Part shown: positions 35,085 to 42,784 of the stretch, in pieces | How the letters are laid out: each line of letters starts with the position of its first letter | How positions within the stretch are numbered: the first letter of the stretch is position 1 | Assembly (NCBI GenBank): GCA_017430085.1 | Contig: JAFRNR010000033.1 | Coordinates: 1 to 64,000 of the forward strand | Direction of reading: 5' to 3' | Length of the DNA stretch: 64,000 bases | Source of the DNA: Lachnospiraceae bacterium | Lineage (GTDB): Bacteria; Bacillota; Clostridia; Lachnospirales; Lachnospiraceae | The notes under the pieces: generated by a model | Database searches by the model: none | The model's input: the letters and a program-made list of their open reading frames with translations, nothing else | What the model was told of the DNA's origin: nothing | Program-made: the position numbers and the translations under genes

Positions 35085-35315
35085 TCAATATATGGTTTTG
35101 ATCTCTCCCTCGATCCCGTACTGCTCCCGGAATTTCTGAACATCCGCCTCATTTTTGACCAGCATCACCTCCCGGAACTTCCCGGTCGCGATCTCCTGAA
35201 AGCCGGCGGTTTTTTCTCCGGTGCAGATGCTGGAGAGGATGACGGGGCGGAGGAGGGAGGGGTCGTAGGAGGTGGCAGGAGAGGACTTTTTGAATAATGC
35301 ACTAAGCTTTTTCAT
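35085..35315 (-). CDS. Small conserved-type protein, 76 residues
   Basis: A 76-residue soluble protein, with SYDPSLLRPVILSSICTGEKTAGF followed by ATGKFREVMLVKNEADVQKFREQYGI. I recall similar short proteins in many Clostridia, always without known function. Its start lies 5 bases after the stop codon of the upstream nuclease-helicase gene, and the AGGAG of its ribosome binding site is inside that gene's last codons, so the two are probably co-transcribed. Confidence 0.65.
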   Translation of the reverse strand: MKKLSALFKKSSPATSYDPSLLRPVILSSICTGEKTAGFQEIATGKFREVMLVKNEADVQKFREQYGIEGEIKTIY

Positions 35316-35320
35316 GTTTA

Positions 35321-37459
35321 TTATTTCTCCTGAATTCCAATACTCTTCAAGTATTGATATGTCCCATCATAATACTCCGGCAATCGTGTGCTATCCTCCC
35401 AAAAACCACTTGCCGTCTTGTTAGGATTCCCATAAGGCACGCAGATAATCATACCCGCCCTGGCACGAGTCAGTAAAACTCGGTAGGCGTTCAGCATATA
35501 TTTCAGCTTCTCTTGCTTACTTTCGCTGTCACCGATTTGCTCATTCCACTTTGTATTTCCGTTGAAAGAATAGAAACGCCATTTTCCATTATCACAACGC
35601 ATATCGGCGTCCCATAATACACAAGTATAATCCAGTTCCAGTCCTTGGACCTGGATCTCTGTTGCAGCATCTTCCAGATAATTTGAAGACCGTGTATCGA
35701 TCTTGTCCTCCAGGAACCAGTGAACGGCGTTTTCATCACCGGAAGGTAAAATGTGAATCGCAAGAGGTTTGAATCTTGCCGCTTCTTTTGTTACCAGAAC
35801 CCCGGTGCGTTCTGTCCCTCTGACTTTATCATGAAGCCACTTTCGTGCTTTTGCCATGTCTCTTGTCAATACAATGGGATATTTATCCTTGATCTCCTCG
35901 TAAATCGTGGATGCTTTCCCATCAAAGGACAATAAACTATGTACGAAAGCGGAGACCTTTTCAGCCCTGTAGGAACGCAGTGAAACTCCCAAATGCAGGT
36001 CTTCAGAGAATACTACATTTTGGTTGTCCTTTAGAAGCTCATTGACTTTTCCTTCAGCATACTCTGCCTCGGTTAACTTGGGAGAAATATGTACTTCCCA
36101 ATGTTGATACTCGTCATTTAGTGCCTTAATCCACTCGGAAATACCGGCTTCTCCGGTATTGATTTCCTGGCCGCCGCCAACGAGACAAACGATTGTAGCC
36201 CAATCCTCTCGTTGATCCAGGGACCAGATCAAAAAGGCGGCTTCCGACATCGGGAAATTCGGAACCTTCAATTTGTTGCCGTAAGTTCCGCCTCTTTTTA
36301 GATAATCGGCAAGTCTTTTGTGCGTCCAGGAACGCTGTGCCTCATCGAAAATAGCAACGTGTTCTACCTCGCCAAAGCCGGCCTTCTCCATTTTGACGGC
36401 CTTTTCAGGATCAATTTCAAGCACACCGTTTTCAACAGGGTTTTTAATCTTTGCCAGCATATTGTCGCGGTATCGGTGGATCATCTGGATCGATTTACCG
36501 ACTTCACGACGGGCATCGGACAGGTTCTTTTTTTCGTTTCTTTCGCGGTACTTTTTTATGTTGTCCTGAGCAAGTGCTTCTGTTAATACGGCGACGAGAG
36601 GTCCGTTCCCAGACAAATAAACCGCACCTTCATCTTCAACAGGCTTGTCATGGCCTTGGTATGTCTGTTTAATTGCAACGTCAAGACCAACTAACGTCTT
36701 TCCGGCCCCGGGTACTCCTGTGACAAAACAGATGCTCTTTTTCTGTTTTTCTTTGCTGTTTTTGATTACGTTCAAAATATAAGCAATAGTTCTGTCAGTA
36801 GAGACTTCATCAGCCTCATGCCGGGTGATGTTTTCAACAGAATGATGCTCATATAATGCTCTTGCTGCTTCAATAATAGTGGGTGTAGGAGCATACGGAC
36901 TGATAATCCAATTAGGATCGATAGGTGTCTCGTTAGGGAATCTGGCCAAGACTGAAACGATCAAATCTTGCAAACCAGATGCGCCTGTTATTAATGGATT
37001 AACAACGTTGTCGTCATATACGGACATCCGAATTTCAGAGGATGAGTGACCATATTCTGTTGCGATTAGAATTGGAACAATTACTTTTTCTTGGCTGAAT
37101 TTATGGAAGTTTTTAAGGTCAAGGGCATAGTCAAGAACTTGATCGACATCTGCTTCCAATATCCGGCTCTCACCTGCTTTAAACTCGAGGCAAAAGATAA
37201 TTCCGTTTAATAGCAATACTACATCAATGCGCTTGCCTAGACGGGGGATGTCATACTCAAATATGATTCGTCCGTCGGTTTCTTGAAACGGGGATAATAC
37301 TTCTTGCAGGATAGAGATTTCGGTTTTCCATGCTTCTCTGGTCGTGGTGCGTACGTCGCCGTGGTAGTTGTCGTTCAGGGCGCCAGAGATTGATCTTTCT
37401 GGATCGTTCAGGAAGGATGAAAAAGTGTTTGCATATAGGCAGCGAGGGTTATCACTCAT
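35321..37459 (-). CDS. PD-(D/E)XK nuclease-like domain fused to DUF2075 (SF1-type) helicase
   Basis: A 712-residue protein. The N-terminal 200 residues resemble a PD-(D/E)XK nuclease: RIDVVLLLNGIIFCLEFKAG gives the Asp and the ExK-type Glu/Lys. The rest is a DUF2075 (Schlafen group 3-type) helicase core with Walker A GVPGAGKT, Walker B IFDEAQRSW and the late motifs GLELDYTCVLWD and YRVLLTRAR. The ATG at 37459 follows AAGGAACC; 56 further open codons upstream are AT-rich and unlikely. The gene is clearly AT-richer than its neighbours, suggesting recent transfer. A role in DNA repair or phage defence is inference. Confidence 0.85.
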   Translation of the reverse strand: MSDNPRCLYANTFSSFLNDPERSISGALNDNYHGDVRTTTREAWKTEISILQEVLSPFQETDGRIIFEYDIPRLGKRIDVVLLLNGIIFCLEFKAGESRILEADVDQVLDYALDLKNFHKFSQEKVIVPILIATEYGHSSSEIRMSVYDDNVVNPLITGASGLQDLIVSVLARFPNETPIDPNWIISPYAPTPTIIEAARALYEHHSVENITRHEADEVSTDRTIAYILNVIKNSKEKQKKSICFVTGVPGAGKTLVGLDVAIKQTYQGHDKPVEDEGAVYLSGNGPLVAVLTEALAQDNIKKYRERNEKKNLSDARREVGKSIQMIHRYRDNMLAKIKNPVENGVLEIDPEKAVKMEKAGFGEVEHVAIFDEAQRSWTHKRLADYLKRGGTYGNKLKVPNFPMSEAAFLIWSLDQREDWATIVCLVGGGQEINTGEAGISEWIKALNDEYQHWEVHISPKLTEAEYAEGKVNELLKDNQNVVFSEDLHLGVSLRSYRAEKVSAFVHSLLSFDGKASTIYEEIKDKYPIVLTRDMAKARKWLHDKVRGTERTGVLVTKEAARFKPLAIHILPSGDENAVHWFLEDKIDTRSSNYLEDAATEIQVQGLELDYTCVLWDADMRCDNGKWRFYSFNGNTKWNEQIGDSESKQEKLKYMLNAYRVLLTRARAGMIICVPYGNPNKTASGFWEDSTRLPEYYDGTYQYLKSIGIQEK

Positions 37460-37576
37460 GGTTCTCGGTTCCTTCGATTCTTTTGCTAAAGCCACAATAA
37501 TATGTCGCGCTTTCAGAAGAAATACCTTCCCCGGATAAAGCAGATTGATTTCATATAATTCATTATAAGCAGTATA

Positions 37577-37605
37577 ACAATAACATAGATAGCAGACGAA
37601 TTCAA
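37577..37605 (-). promoter_or_regulatory. Promoter of the nuclease-helicase gene
   Basis: On the minus strand, TTGAAT, 17 bases, TATTGT, about 118 bases before the chosen start codon. Confidence 0.4.
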
Positions 37606-37683
37606 TTGTTGCATATTTTACTGTCATCGGAGATAATAGAAACAGAGCATAATACTACTGGCTGAAGGAATACGAGGTGGACC

Positions 37684-37791
37684 ATGATATGTCCTAACTG
37701 TGGAAGGGAAATTGGAGACAATAGTTTTTTTTGCGCGTTTTGCGGAACAAGCGTAAATAATGACGTACCTTATTATTCCTTTTCAATATAA
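37684..37791 (+). CDS. Tiny zinc-ribbon protein or fragment
   Basis: A 35-residue frame with a complete zinc ribbon, CPNCGREIGDNSFFCAFCG, preceded by GAGGTGG six bases before the ATG. Such ribbons normally head longer membrane or helical proteins, so this is either a real minimal protein or the truncated N-terminus of a zinc_ribbon_2 protein, cut by the AT-rich accessory region here. Confidence 0.45.
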   Translation: MICPNCGREIGDNSFFCAFCGTSVNNDVPYYSFSI

Positions 37792-37839
37792 AATCGACCA
37801 TAAGTTGTATTTTGACACATAGTTTTAGGAGGTACCACC

Positions 37840-38358
37840 ATGCAAGACACTTTAACCACCCTCACCACCCGCCGCTCCTGCCGCTCCTACCGCCCGGAGC
37901 TGATCCCTGAAGACACCCTTAACCAGATCCTCGCCGCCGGCACCTTTGCCGCCACCGGCATGGGCAAGCAGTCCCCCATCATCATCGCCGTCACGGACCG
38001 CGCCGTGCGGGACAAGCTTTCGAAGATGAATGCCGCCATCATGGGGATGGACGGCGATCCGTTCTACGGGGCGCCGGAAGTGCTGGTCGTGCTGGCGAAT
38101 AAGGCGGTGCCGACGTATGTGTACGACGGGAGCCTGGTGATGGGAAACCTGATGAATGCGGCGGCCGCGCTGGGCGTGGGGAGCTGCTGGATCCATCGCG
38201 CGAAGCAGGAGTTTGAGAGCGAGGAGGGGAAGGCGATCCTGAAGGAACTGGGGATCGAGGGCGATTACGAAGGGATCGGCCACCTGATCCTCGGGTATCC
38301 GGCCGCGCCGGCGCCGGAGAGAGCGCCGCGGAAGGAGAATTACGTTTACCGGATTTAA
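37840..38358 (+). CDS. Nitroreductase family protein
   Basis: A 172-residue FMN-dependent nitroreductase-like protein. It has the N-terminal LTTRRSCRSYRPELIPEDTL (the conserved RRSxRxf start), GKQSPIIIAV, the dimer and FMN contacts around MGNLMNAAAALGVGSCWI and a C-terminal GHLILGYPA. It is short for the family but complete. It reduces nitro compounds, quinones or flavins with NAD(P)H; the substrate is unknown. TAGGAGGTACC precedes the ATG. A palindromic repeat follows the stop. Confidence 0.9.
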   Translation: MQDTLTTLTTRRSCRSYRPELIPEDTLNQILAAGTFAATGMGKQSPIIIAVTDRAVRDKLSKMNAAIMGMDGDPFYGAPEVLVVLANKAVPTYVYDGSLVMGNLMNAAAALGVGSCWIHRAKQEFESEEGKAILKELGIEGDYEGIGHLILGYPAAPAPERAPRKENYVYRI

Positions 38359-38366
38359 GGCAAAAA

Positions 38367-38422
38367 GCGGGCGGCCGATGGCCGCCCCAACGCTTTTATT
38401 CGGCCGCCGGCCGCCCCTGCGC
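38367..38422. repeat. GC-rich palindromic repeat, terminator-like
   Basis: GCGGGCGGCC-gat-GGCCGCCC flanked by AAAAGCG and CGCTTTT makes a long hairpin at 38363-38397, followed by a second partial CGGCCGCCGGCCGCCCC unit. The core equals the repeat at 35055-35073, read in the other orientation. Confidence 0.6.
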
Positions 38423-38423
38423 T

Positions 38424-38618
38424 CTAGTCGTCCAGGATCTCCGCGTCCTCCGTCCAGGACGCTATAGTCCGGGTCCCCTTCATGACTGCCCCGCACCCGG
38501 GGCAGTTTTTATATGCCTTGTCCGCCCGCGCGCCGCAGGAAGCGCAGACGTATTCGTCGCGGCGCAGCAGGTGGGTCTTGCGGATCCAGTAGGAGGTTTT
38601 GGGCTTTTTGATCTTCAT
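38424..38618 (-). CDS. Small zinc-ribbon protein
   Basis: A 64-residue protein starting MKIKKPKTSYWIRKTHLLRRDEY, followed by two CxxCG knuckles (CASCG and CPGCG, 17 bases of codons apart in the usual ribbon spacing). Short proteins of this kind are common in Clostridia; zinc binding is predicted, the role unknown. It lies downstream of the RelE-type toxin gene on the same strand with a 24-base gap and could be read through from it. Confidence 0.6.
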   Translation of the reverse strand: MKIKKPKTSYWIRKTHLLRRDEYVCASCGARADKAYKNCPGCGAVMKGTRTIASWTEDAEILDD

Positions 38619-38642
38619 AATCGTACAGGGATCGTTTCTGAA

Positions 38643-38972
38643 TTACAGGTTATTGTTCTTCTTTCGAGTGGCTGCTAAGTCGTACACCTCATCATCTTCC
38701 CGGATGCCAATCACGACAATGAGCATCTGATCGTCCTGGCGTATGAGTTTGTAAACGATCCGGATACCTTCCCGGAGAAGCTTTATTTTGAGGAAGCCCG
38801 TTAAGTTGCTGCCGTGTTTTTTCCCGAGAGGTTTCCCGTACCCGCCTTCGCTTTGCGGGAGAGGGTTTTCTTTGACTTTTTTGATTGCCTTGTCTACGAT
38901 CAGTCTTTGCGACTGGTTTAGGGCGTTCAGGTCCTTGATGGCTTCTTTCAGGTACTTGACTGTCCAAATCAT
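38643..38972 (-). CDS. RelE/ParE-type toxin
   Basis: A 109-residue RelE-superfamily protein: WTVKYLKEAIKDLNALNQSQ at the N-terminus, KENPLPQSEGGYGKPLGKKHGSNLTGFLKIKL and the C-terminal RIVYKLIRQDDQMLIVVIGIREDDEVYD. RelE proteins cleave mRNA on the ribosome. The start codon overlaps the antitoxin stop by 4 bases (ATGA), the normal type II toxin-antitoxin order and coupling. Confidence 0.88.
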   Translation of the reverse strand: MIWTVKYLKEAIKDLNALNQSQRLIVDKAIKKVKENPLPQSEGGYGKPLGKKHGSNLTGFLKIKLLREGIRIVYKLIRQDDQMLIVVIGIREDDEVYDLAATRKKNNNL

Positions 38973-39292
38973 TCGAACAGCACCTCGCCAACGTCATCCA
39001 AATCCTCAGATCGGATGGCAAACATTTCTTCCATCTCTTTTTCGGAGACTGTTTCCGCCGGATCATAATGAGACATTCTGTCTTGCGCTAAAGCCAGAAG
39101 TCTCGCATCGGAAAGTTCATCCATCAGTTGAACATATTCTTCCGGGGAAATGAGGACACATTCGGGAACGTTATTCTTTATGACGACTTTGGCACCGGTG
39201 GCTCTTACCTCACGGAAGATCTTTCCGGCAACCCCTTTATTGAAGGAGGAAATCGGAACCGTATTTTGAATCGCTGATACTACAGATCTCAT
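38969..39292 (-). CDS. Phd/YefM-type antitoxin
   Basis: A 107-residue antitoxin. The N-terminal half is the DNA-binding Phd/YefM fold (VPISSFNKGVAGKIFREVRATGAKVVIKNNVPECVLISPEEYVQLMDEL). The acidic C-terminal tail should wrap the RelE-type toxin encoded directly downstream. GGAGGTGA precedes the ATG. It presumably autoregulates from AT-rich repeats around its own promoter. Confidence 0.88.
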   Translation of the reverse strand: MRSVVSAIQNTVPISSFNKGVAGKIFREVRATGAKVVIKNNVPECVLISPEEYVQLMDELSDARLLALAQDRMSHYDPAETVSEKEMEEMFAIRSEDLDDVGEVLFE

Positions 39293-39312
39293 GTTTTATC
39301 ACCTCCGGGAGC

Positions 39313-39342
39313 ATCATATCATATTCGAAAATGCTAAGTCAA
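39313..39342 (-). promoter_or_regulatory. Toxin-antitoxin promoter
   Basis: On the minus strand, TTGACT, 18 bases, TATGAT, 20 bases before the antitoxin start codon. Confidence 0.65.
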
Positions 39343-39343
39343 G

Positions 39344-39377
39344 AATATATCAGTATATTTGCTGATGTTTTTGCTGA
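39344..39377. promoter_or_regulatory. Probable antitoxin operator repeats
   Basis: AATATA-tcag-TATATT is an inverted repeat directly upstream of the -35, followed by two direct TGCTGAT copies. YefM/Phd antitoxins bind AT-rich palindromes of this kind; binding is inferred. Confidence 0.4.
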
Positions 39378-39456
39378 TATCATGGAGAACAAAACACAGG
39401 CGAAAATGCAATGAACGCCTGCGTTTGCTTAAACAATATCAAGAATTATTTTTGTG

Positions 39457-40083
39457 TTAAGGGTTTTTCAGAAATGAATTCTCCTTGATCGTCCGGATCC
39501 CGCACCACACCATATACCCCGCCACCAGCACGGATCCGACGCGGTCGATCAAATCCGCGGCGCGTGTGCCGGGGAAAAGGAGGACGGCGGCGAGGGCGGC
39601 GGTGACGCAGATGTCCACGGCGGATTTGGCGCCGTAGAGGCGGGCCTGGACGCCCAGGATGGCGTTGCCCTGGCGGCGGAAAAGGACGGTGTAGCGGCGC
39701 CAGAAGATCGTGTTGGCGACCACGCCCAGGAAGGCGACTATCAGCGCGGGAATGACGTTCCCCTTGTCCTCGCGGCCGGACAGCAGGGTGAGCAGAAGCA
39801 TGCAGAGGCCGCTGATACACATGATCGCGCCGGTGAAGAGGTTGCCTTTCCGCTCCAGGGCGGCTTTTCTGGCGTCGTCCATGTCCCCGCGCCGGTTCGT
39901 GACGGTGTAGATCACGAAGGCTGCGATCAGCGCCAGGAGCTCCGCGGTCCGGCGCGTGAAATCCGAGATCTGCGTGGAGCTGCGGCCTACGGTGAGGCCG
40001 ATGCCCAGGATCAGCGGTCCGGGCGCGCTGAGCAGCACGGACAGGAGGAGCGTGCGGCTGCTGCTTTTCTTTTCTGCGTCCAT
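39457..40083 (-). CDS. Cation-transporter-like integral membrane protein
   Basis: A 208-residue protein with about five membrane helices. RRGDMDDARKAALERKGNLFTGAIM and FRRQGNAILGVQARLYGAKSAVDICVTAAL resemble the membrane half of cation diffusion facilitators, but no C-terminal cytoplasmic domain follows. Metal transport is therefore uncertain. The ATG at 40083 has GGAGGGGGAG before it, 9 codons inside the longest frame. It begins 10 bases after the upstream dolichol-kinase-like gene, so they form an operon. Confidence 0.7.
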   Translation of the reverse strand: MDAEKKSSSRTLLLSVLLSAPGPLILGIGLTVGRSSTQISDFTRRTAELLALIAAFVIYTVTNRRGDMDDARKAALERKGNLFTGAIMCISGLCMLLLTLLSGREDKGNVIPALIVAFLGVVANTIFWRRYTVLFRRQGNAILGVQARLYGAKSAVDICVTAALAAVLLFPGTRAADLIDRVGSVLVAGYMVWCGIRTIKENSFLKNP

Positions 40084-40093
40084 GCTCCCCCTC

Positions 40094-40825
40094 CTACAGA
40101 TACACCACATGCGCGAGGCACAGGATCGTCATGGCGGCCATCGGGCAGTAGATGGTGTCCGAGCCGTCGGTGATCATCAGCTCCAGAAACGCGGTCATGC
40201 CGCCGGTCGCCAGCGAGACCAGCAGCGCGGGCCCGAACGGGAAGACACGGCCGGCCAGCAGAATGATCAGGACGCACAGGAACGAGACCGTAAACATGGC
40301 CAGCGAGCCTTCCAGGGACTTTTTTCGCCCCGGCCCGATCTTGATCCGACCGAACCGCTTGCCGATCAGCGCGGCCGCCCCGTCGCCCGGCCCCCACGCG
40401 AAAATGCTGGCCAGGGCGAGGATCCGCTCATTCATAAATCCCCAGCACACGGCGACCAGGATCATGAACATGATGCACATGATGCTTAGGCTTTTCCGCA
40501 GCTCGCCGGGCGTGCGCTCCGACGCGACGCGGGACAGGAAGCGGAACAGCCTCGTCTTTTCGATCAGGATCAGCGCGACAAAAAAGACGGCCAAAAACAC
40601 CGCCATCGTCAGCTCCGCGATCTTCCAGTTTTCAAACGCATACAGCCAGATGGACAGCACCGCAATCACGGAAAAATGCAGCAGTTTCCGCGATAATTCC
40701 GCCTTCACGGGAAATACTTTGATGATCAGCGCGATGAGCCCCACGCACACGGCGGCGCCCCCCGCGATATACGCGAGCCCGATCCAGAGCGACGTCACGG
40801 ATGAAGAAAACAGGGACGAAAACAT
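40094..40825 (-). CDS. CTP-dependent lipid kinase-like (SEC59/phytol kinase family) membrane protein
   Basis: A 243-residue polytopic protein with RKLLHFSV, a cluster of helices and the family signature WGPGDGAAALIGKRFGRIKIGPGRKKSLEGSLAMF. This is the pattern of CTP-using dolichol, phytol and diacylglycerol kinases and of phosphatidate cytidylyltransferases. It should phosphorylate or CTP-activate a lipid at the membrane; the lipid is unknown. The ATG at 40825 follows GGAGGG; the longer frame start lacks one. Confidence 0.8.
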   Translation of the reverse strand: MFSSLFSSSVTSLWIGLAYIAGGAAVCVGLIALIIKVFPVKAELSRKLLHFSVIAVLSIWLYAFENWKIAELTMAVFLAVFFVALILIEKTRLFRFLSRVASERTPGELRKSLSIMCIMFMILVAVCWGFMNERILALASIFAWGPGDGAAALIGKRFGRIKIGPGRKKSLEGSLAMFTVSFLCVLIILLAGRVFPFGPALLVSLATGGMTAFLELMITDGSDTIYCPMAAMTILCLAHVVYL

Positions 40826-40999
40826 GGCAAACCCTCCGTTCGACGGGAAAACTGCCGGGGCAGCGGGGAGTCCTGCCATCAGTATAGCAGAAAAAGTTAG
40901 GGGCCGCATCTGTTTTTTAGGACAGAGCGGCCCGGGGAGGATGAGTATGTTAAACGGCCGGATGGCGGCGGTCAGGCGCCGGCGGCCGCAGAACTGCGT

Positions 41000-42250
41000 T
41001 TACGGTTCCTGCCACAGGATGTACACGTCCGGCCGGTTCGCGCCCGTGCCGTCGGTCATGCGGGCGAGCCAGGTGCCGGCGGGCGAGTGGGAAAGGCCCT
41101 GGATCAGGTAGTCCTCCGGAAGCGTGAACGTGGGGTGTTCGATCTGCCCGTTCTGCAGGCGGAAGAATTCAGGGGTCTTGTCTTCGCCTTCGGGGAAGAG
41201 CATCTTGTAGAAGACCTTATCGCCGCCGCCCAGGGAGGAGGGGTAGAGGTCGTCTCCGGCAAACAGGGTCTCGCCGGTCTCCAGGTCAAAGACCATGTGG
41301 GTGATGCTGAAGTTTTCGTAGGCCAGGAAGCGGCCGTCGGTCAGGGAAAAGGCGCTGGCAGGCATGCCGGCCTCGTTCATGGCGTCTTCCGCGGACATGA
41401 TCCCGTGGACGTTCTGCGCGGCCTGCTTGAAGAGGTCGGTAATGGCCGTTTCGGAGGTTTTGTTGTACGCACTGTCATAGCGGTCCAGGAAGATCCCGTC
41501 CGGCATGCCGTTGCTGAGGGAAAGGCGCAGGACGCAGAAGCCGTCGCCGTCCGCACTGAGGCCGCGCAGGGAATCGGACGCGGTCGAAAGGGTGAGGACC
41601 TGGCGGACGGAGGCGGAAGCGGGATCGAATTCATAGACAGAGTCGGTCTTCGGCTCGTTCATCTCGTGGTTCATGATCAGAAGCTTGCCGTTCACCACGG
41701 CCAGCGCGGCGTAGGGGTGGGCGTGCTCCGAAACTTTGTAACGGTTCAGTGTGCCCGCCTTGGCGTCTGCCGCGAGGAGCCAGAGGGTGTCCTGTTCGTT
41801 GTCCATGGGATTGCCGGTCAGGGCGAGCGTGTAGACGATACCGTTCAGCTCCGTGCGGGAGTAGAGGGCTTCATAGCCCTGATTCTCCAGCCGGCCGAGG
41901 AAGACGTCGGTTTTGTCCGAGGTGCGGAAAAAGTGGTATTCCGCGTCGTCGGTGAGCTTGTTTTCCTCAGGATGGAAGACACTGTAGAAGATCCCGTCGT
42001 CCGCGGCGGTGGCGGCGGCGAGGTAGTCGATCTCGGCCAGGAGTTCGCCGGACGGGGAGAGGACCTGGTAGGTGTGCTCCGGGGTCGTGGCCGGGGCGGT
42101 GGCAGGCTGCGCGGTGGTGGCAGGTGTCTGCGAGCTGTCCGGGCCGGCGGGTGTGGAAGCGGGATCGGTGGTTTTGGGCTGGCTGCCGCAGGCGGTCAGG
42201 GAAAGGATCAGGAGGGCGGCGAGCGCGGCGCTCAGGATACGGTTTTTCAT
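41000..42250 (-). CDS. Lipoprotein with a beta-propeller-like domain
   Basis: A 416-residue lipoprotein: MKNRILSAALAALLILSLTACGS (lipobox LTAC), a Thr/Pro/Ala linker to about residue 50 and a mature domain of repeated four-strand units (GELLAEIDYLAAA, GIVYTLALTGNP, GFCVLRLSL, DLETGETLFAGDDLYP) resembling a propeller. No catalytic motif is seen. The ATG at 42250 gives the best signal peptide and has GGAG 10 bases upstream. It lies downstream of iscU on the same strand but is separated by a hairpin. Confidence 0.75.
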   Translation of the reverse strand: MKNRILSAALAALLILSLTACGSQPKTTDPASTPAGPDSSQTPATTAQPATAPATTPEHTYQVLSPSGELLAEIDYLAAATAADDGIFYSVFHPEENKLTDDAEYHFFRTSDKTDVFLGRLENQGYEALYSRTELNGIVYTLALTGNPMDNEQDTLWLLAADAKAGTLNRYKVSEHAHPYAALAVVNGKLLIMNHEMNEPKTDSVYEFDPASASVRQVLTLSTASDSLRGLSADGDGFCVLRLSLSNGMPDGIFLDRYDSAYNKTSETAITDLFKQAAQNVHGIMSAEDAMNEAGMPASAFSLTDGRFLAYENFSITHMVFDLETGETLFAGDDLYPSSLGGGDKVFYKMLFPEGEDKTPEFFRLQNGQIEHPTFTLPEDYLIQGLSHSPAGTWLARMTDGTGANRPDVYILWQEP

Positions 42251-42287
42251 GGAGTCGGGTCTCCGTTTCATTGGATTTTCAAGCAGA

Positions 42288-42331
42288 AATGCAGGTGCTT
42301 TCACTGCCAAAACAGTTGCGGCACCTGCATT
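42288..42331 (-). terminator. Hairpin between iscU and the lipoprotein gene
   Basis: AATGCAGGTGC and GCACCTGCATT form a perfect 11-base stem with a 22-base loop. The T run is poor, so it may attenuate rather than fully end the iscSU transcript. Confidence 0.5.
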
Positions 42332-42388
42332 GTTGCAGCGGGGTTAAAATATATTTTTCGGCGGGCGGCGGGACCGCCGGGGCGTGAA

Positions 42389-42772
42389 TCAGATCTTGAT
42401 CCCCGTGCGCTTTTCGTAGTCCTCCAGGGCGGCCTGGATGGCTTCCTCGGCCAGGACGGAGCAGTGCATCTTGTAGTCGGGCAGGCCGTCCAGGGCTTCG
42501 GCAACGGCTTTGTTGGTCAGCTTTTTGACCTCGGTCACGGGCTGGCCTTTGATCAGTTCCGTCGCCATGGAACTGGAGGCGATGGCGCTGCCGCAGCCGA
42601 AGGTCTCGAACTTCACGTCGACGACGATCCCGTCCTCGATCTTCAGGTACATTTTCATGATATCGCCGCACTTGGCGTTGCCCACTTCCCCGATGCCGTT
42701 GGCGTCCTCGATCACGCCCACGTTGCGGGGGTTGCGGAAATGATCCATCACTTTTTCGCTGTATAATGCCAT
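42389..42772 (-). CDS. iscU: Fe-S cluster scaffold IscU/NifU N-terminal type
   Basis: A 127-residue scaffold protein on which [2Fe-2S]/[4Fe-4S] clusters are built from IscS-derived sulfur. The three ligand cysteines are Cys35 (GNAKCGD, with Asp37), Cys60 (TFGCGSAIASSS) and Cys104 (KMHCSVLAEEA). It lacks the zinc-site insertion of SufU and matches NifU-like IscU proteins of Clostridia. It lies 12 bases downstream of iscS with a good ribosome binding site. Confidence 0.95.
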   Translation of the reverse strand: MALYSEKVMDHFRNPRNVGVIEDANGIGEVGNAKCGDIMKMYLKIEDGIVVDVKFETFGCGSAIASSSMATELIKGQPVTEVKKLTNKAVAEALDGLPDYKMHCSVLAEEAIQAALEDYEKRTGIKI

Positions 42773-42784
42773 GGGTCTGCCTCC

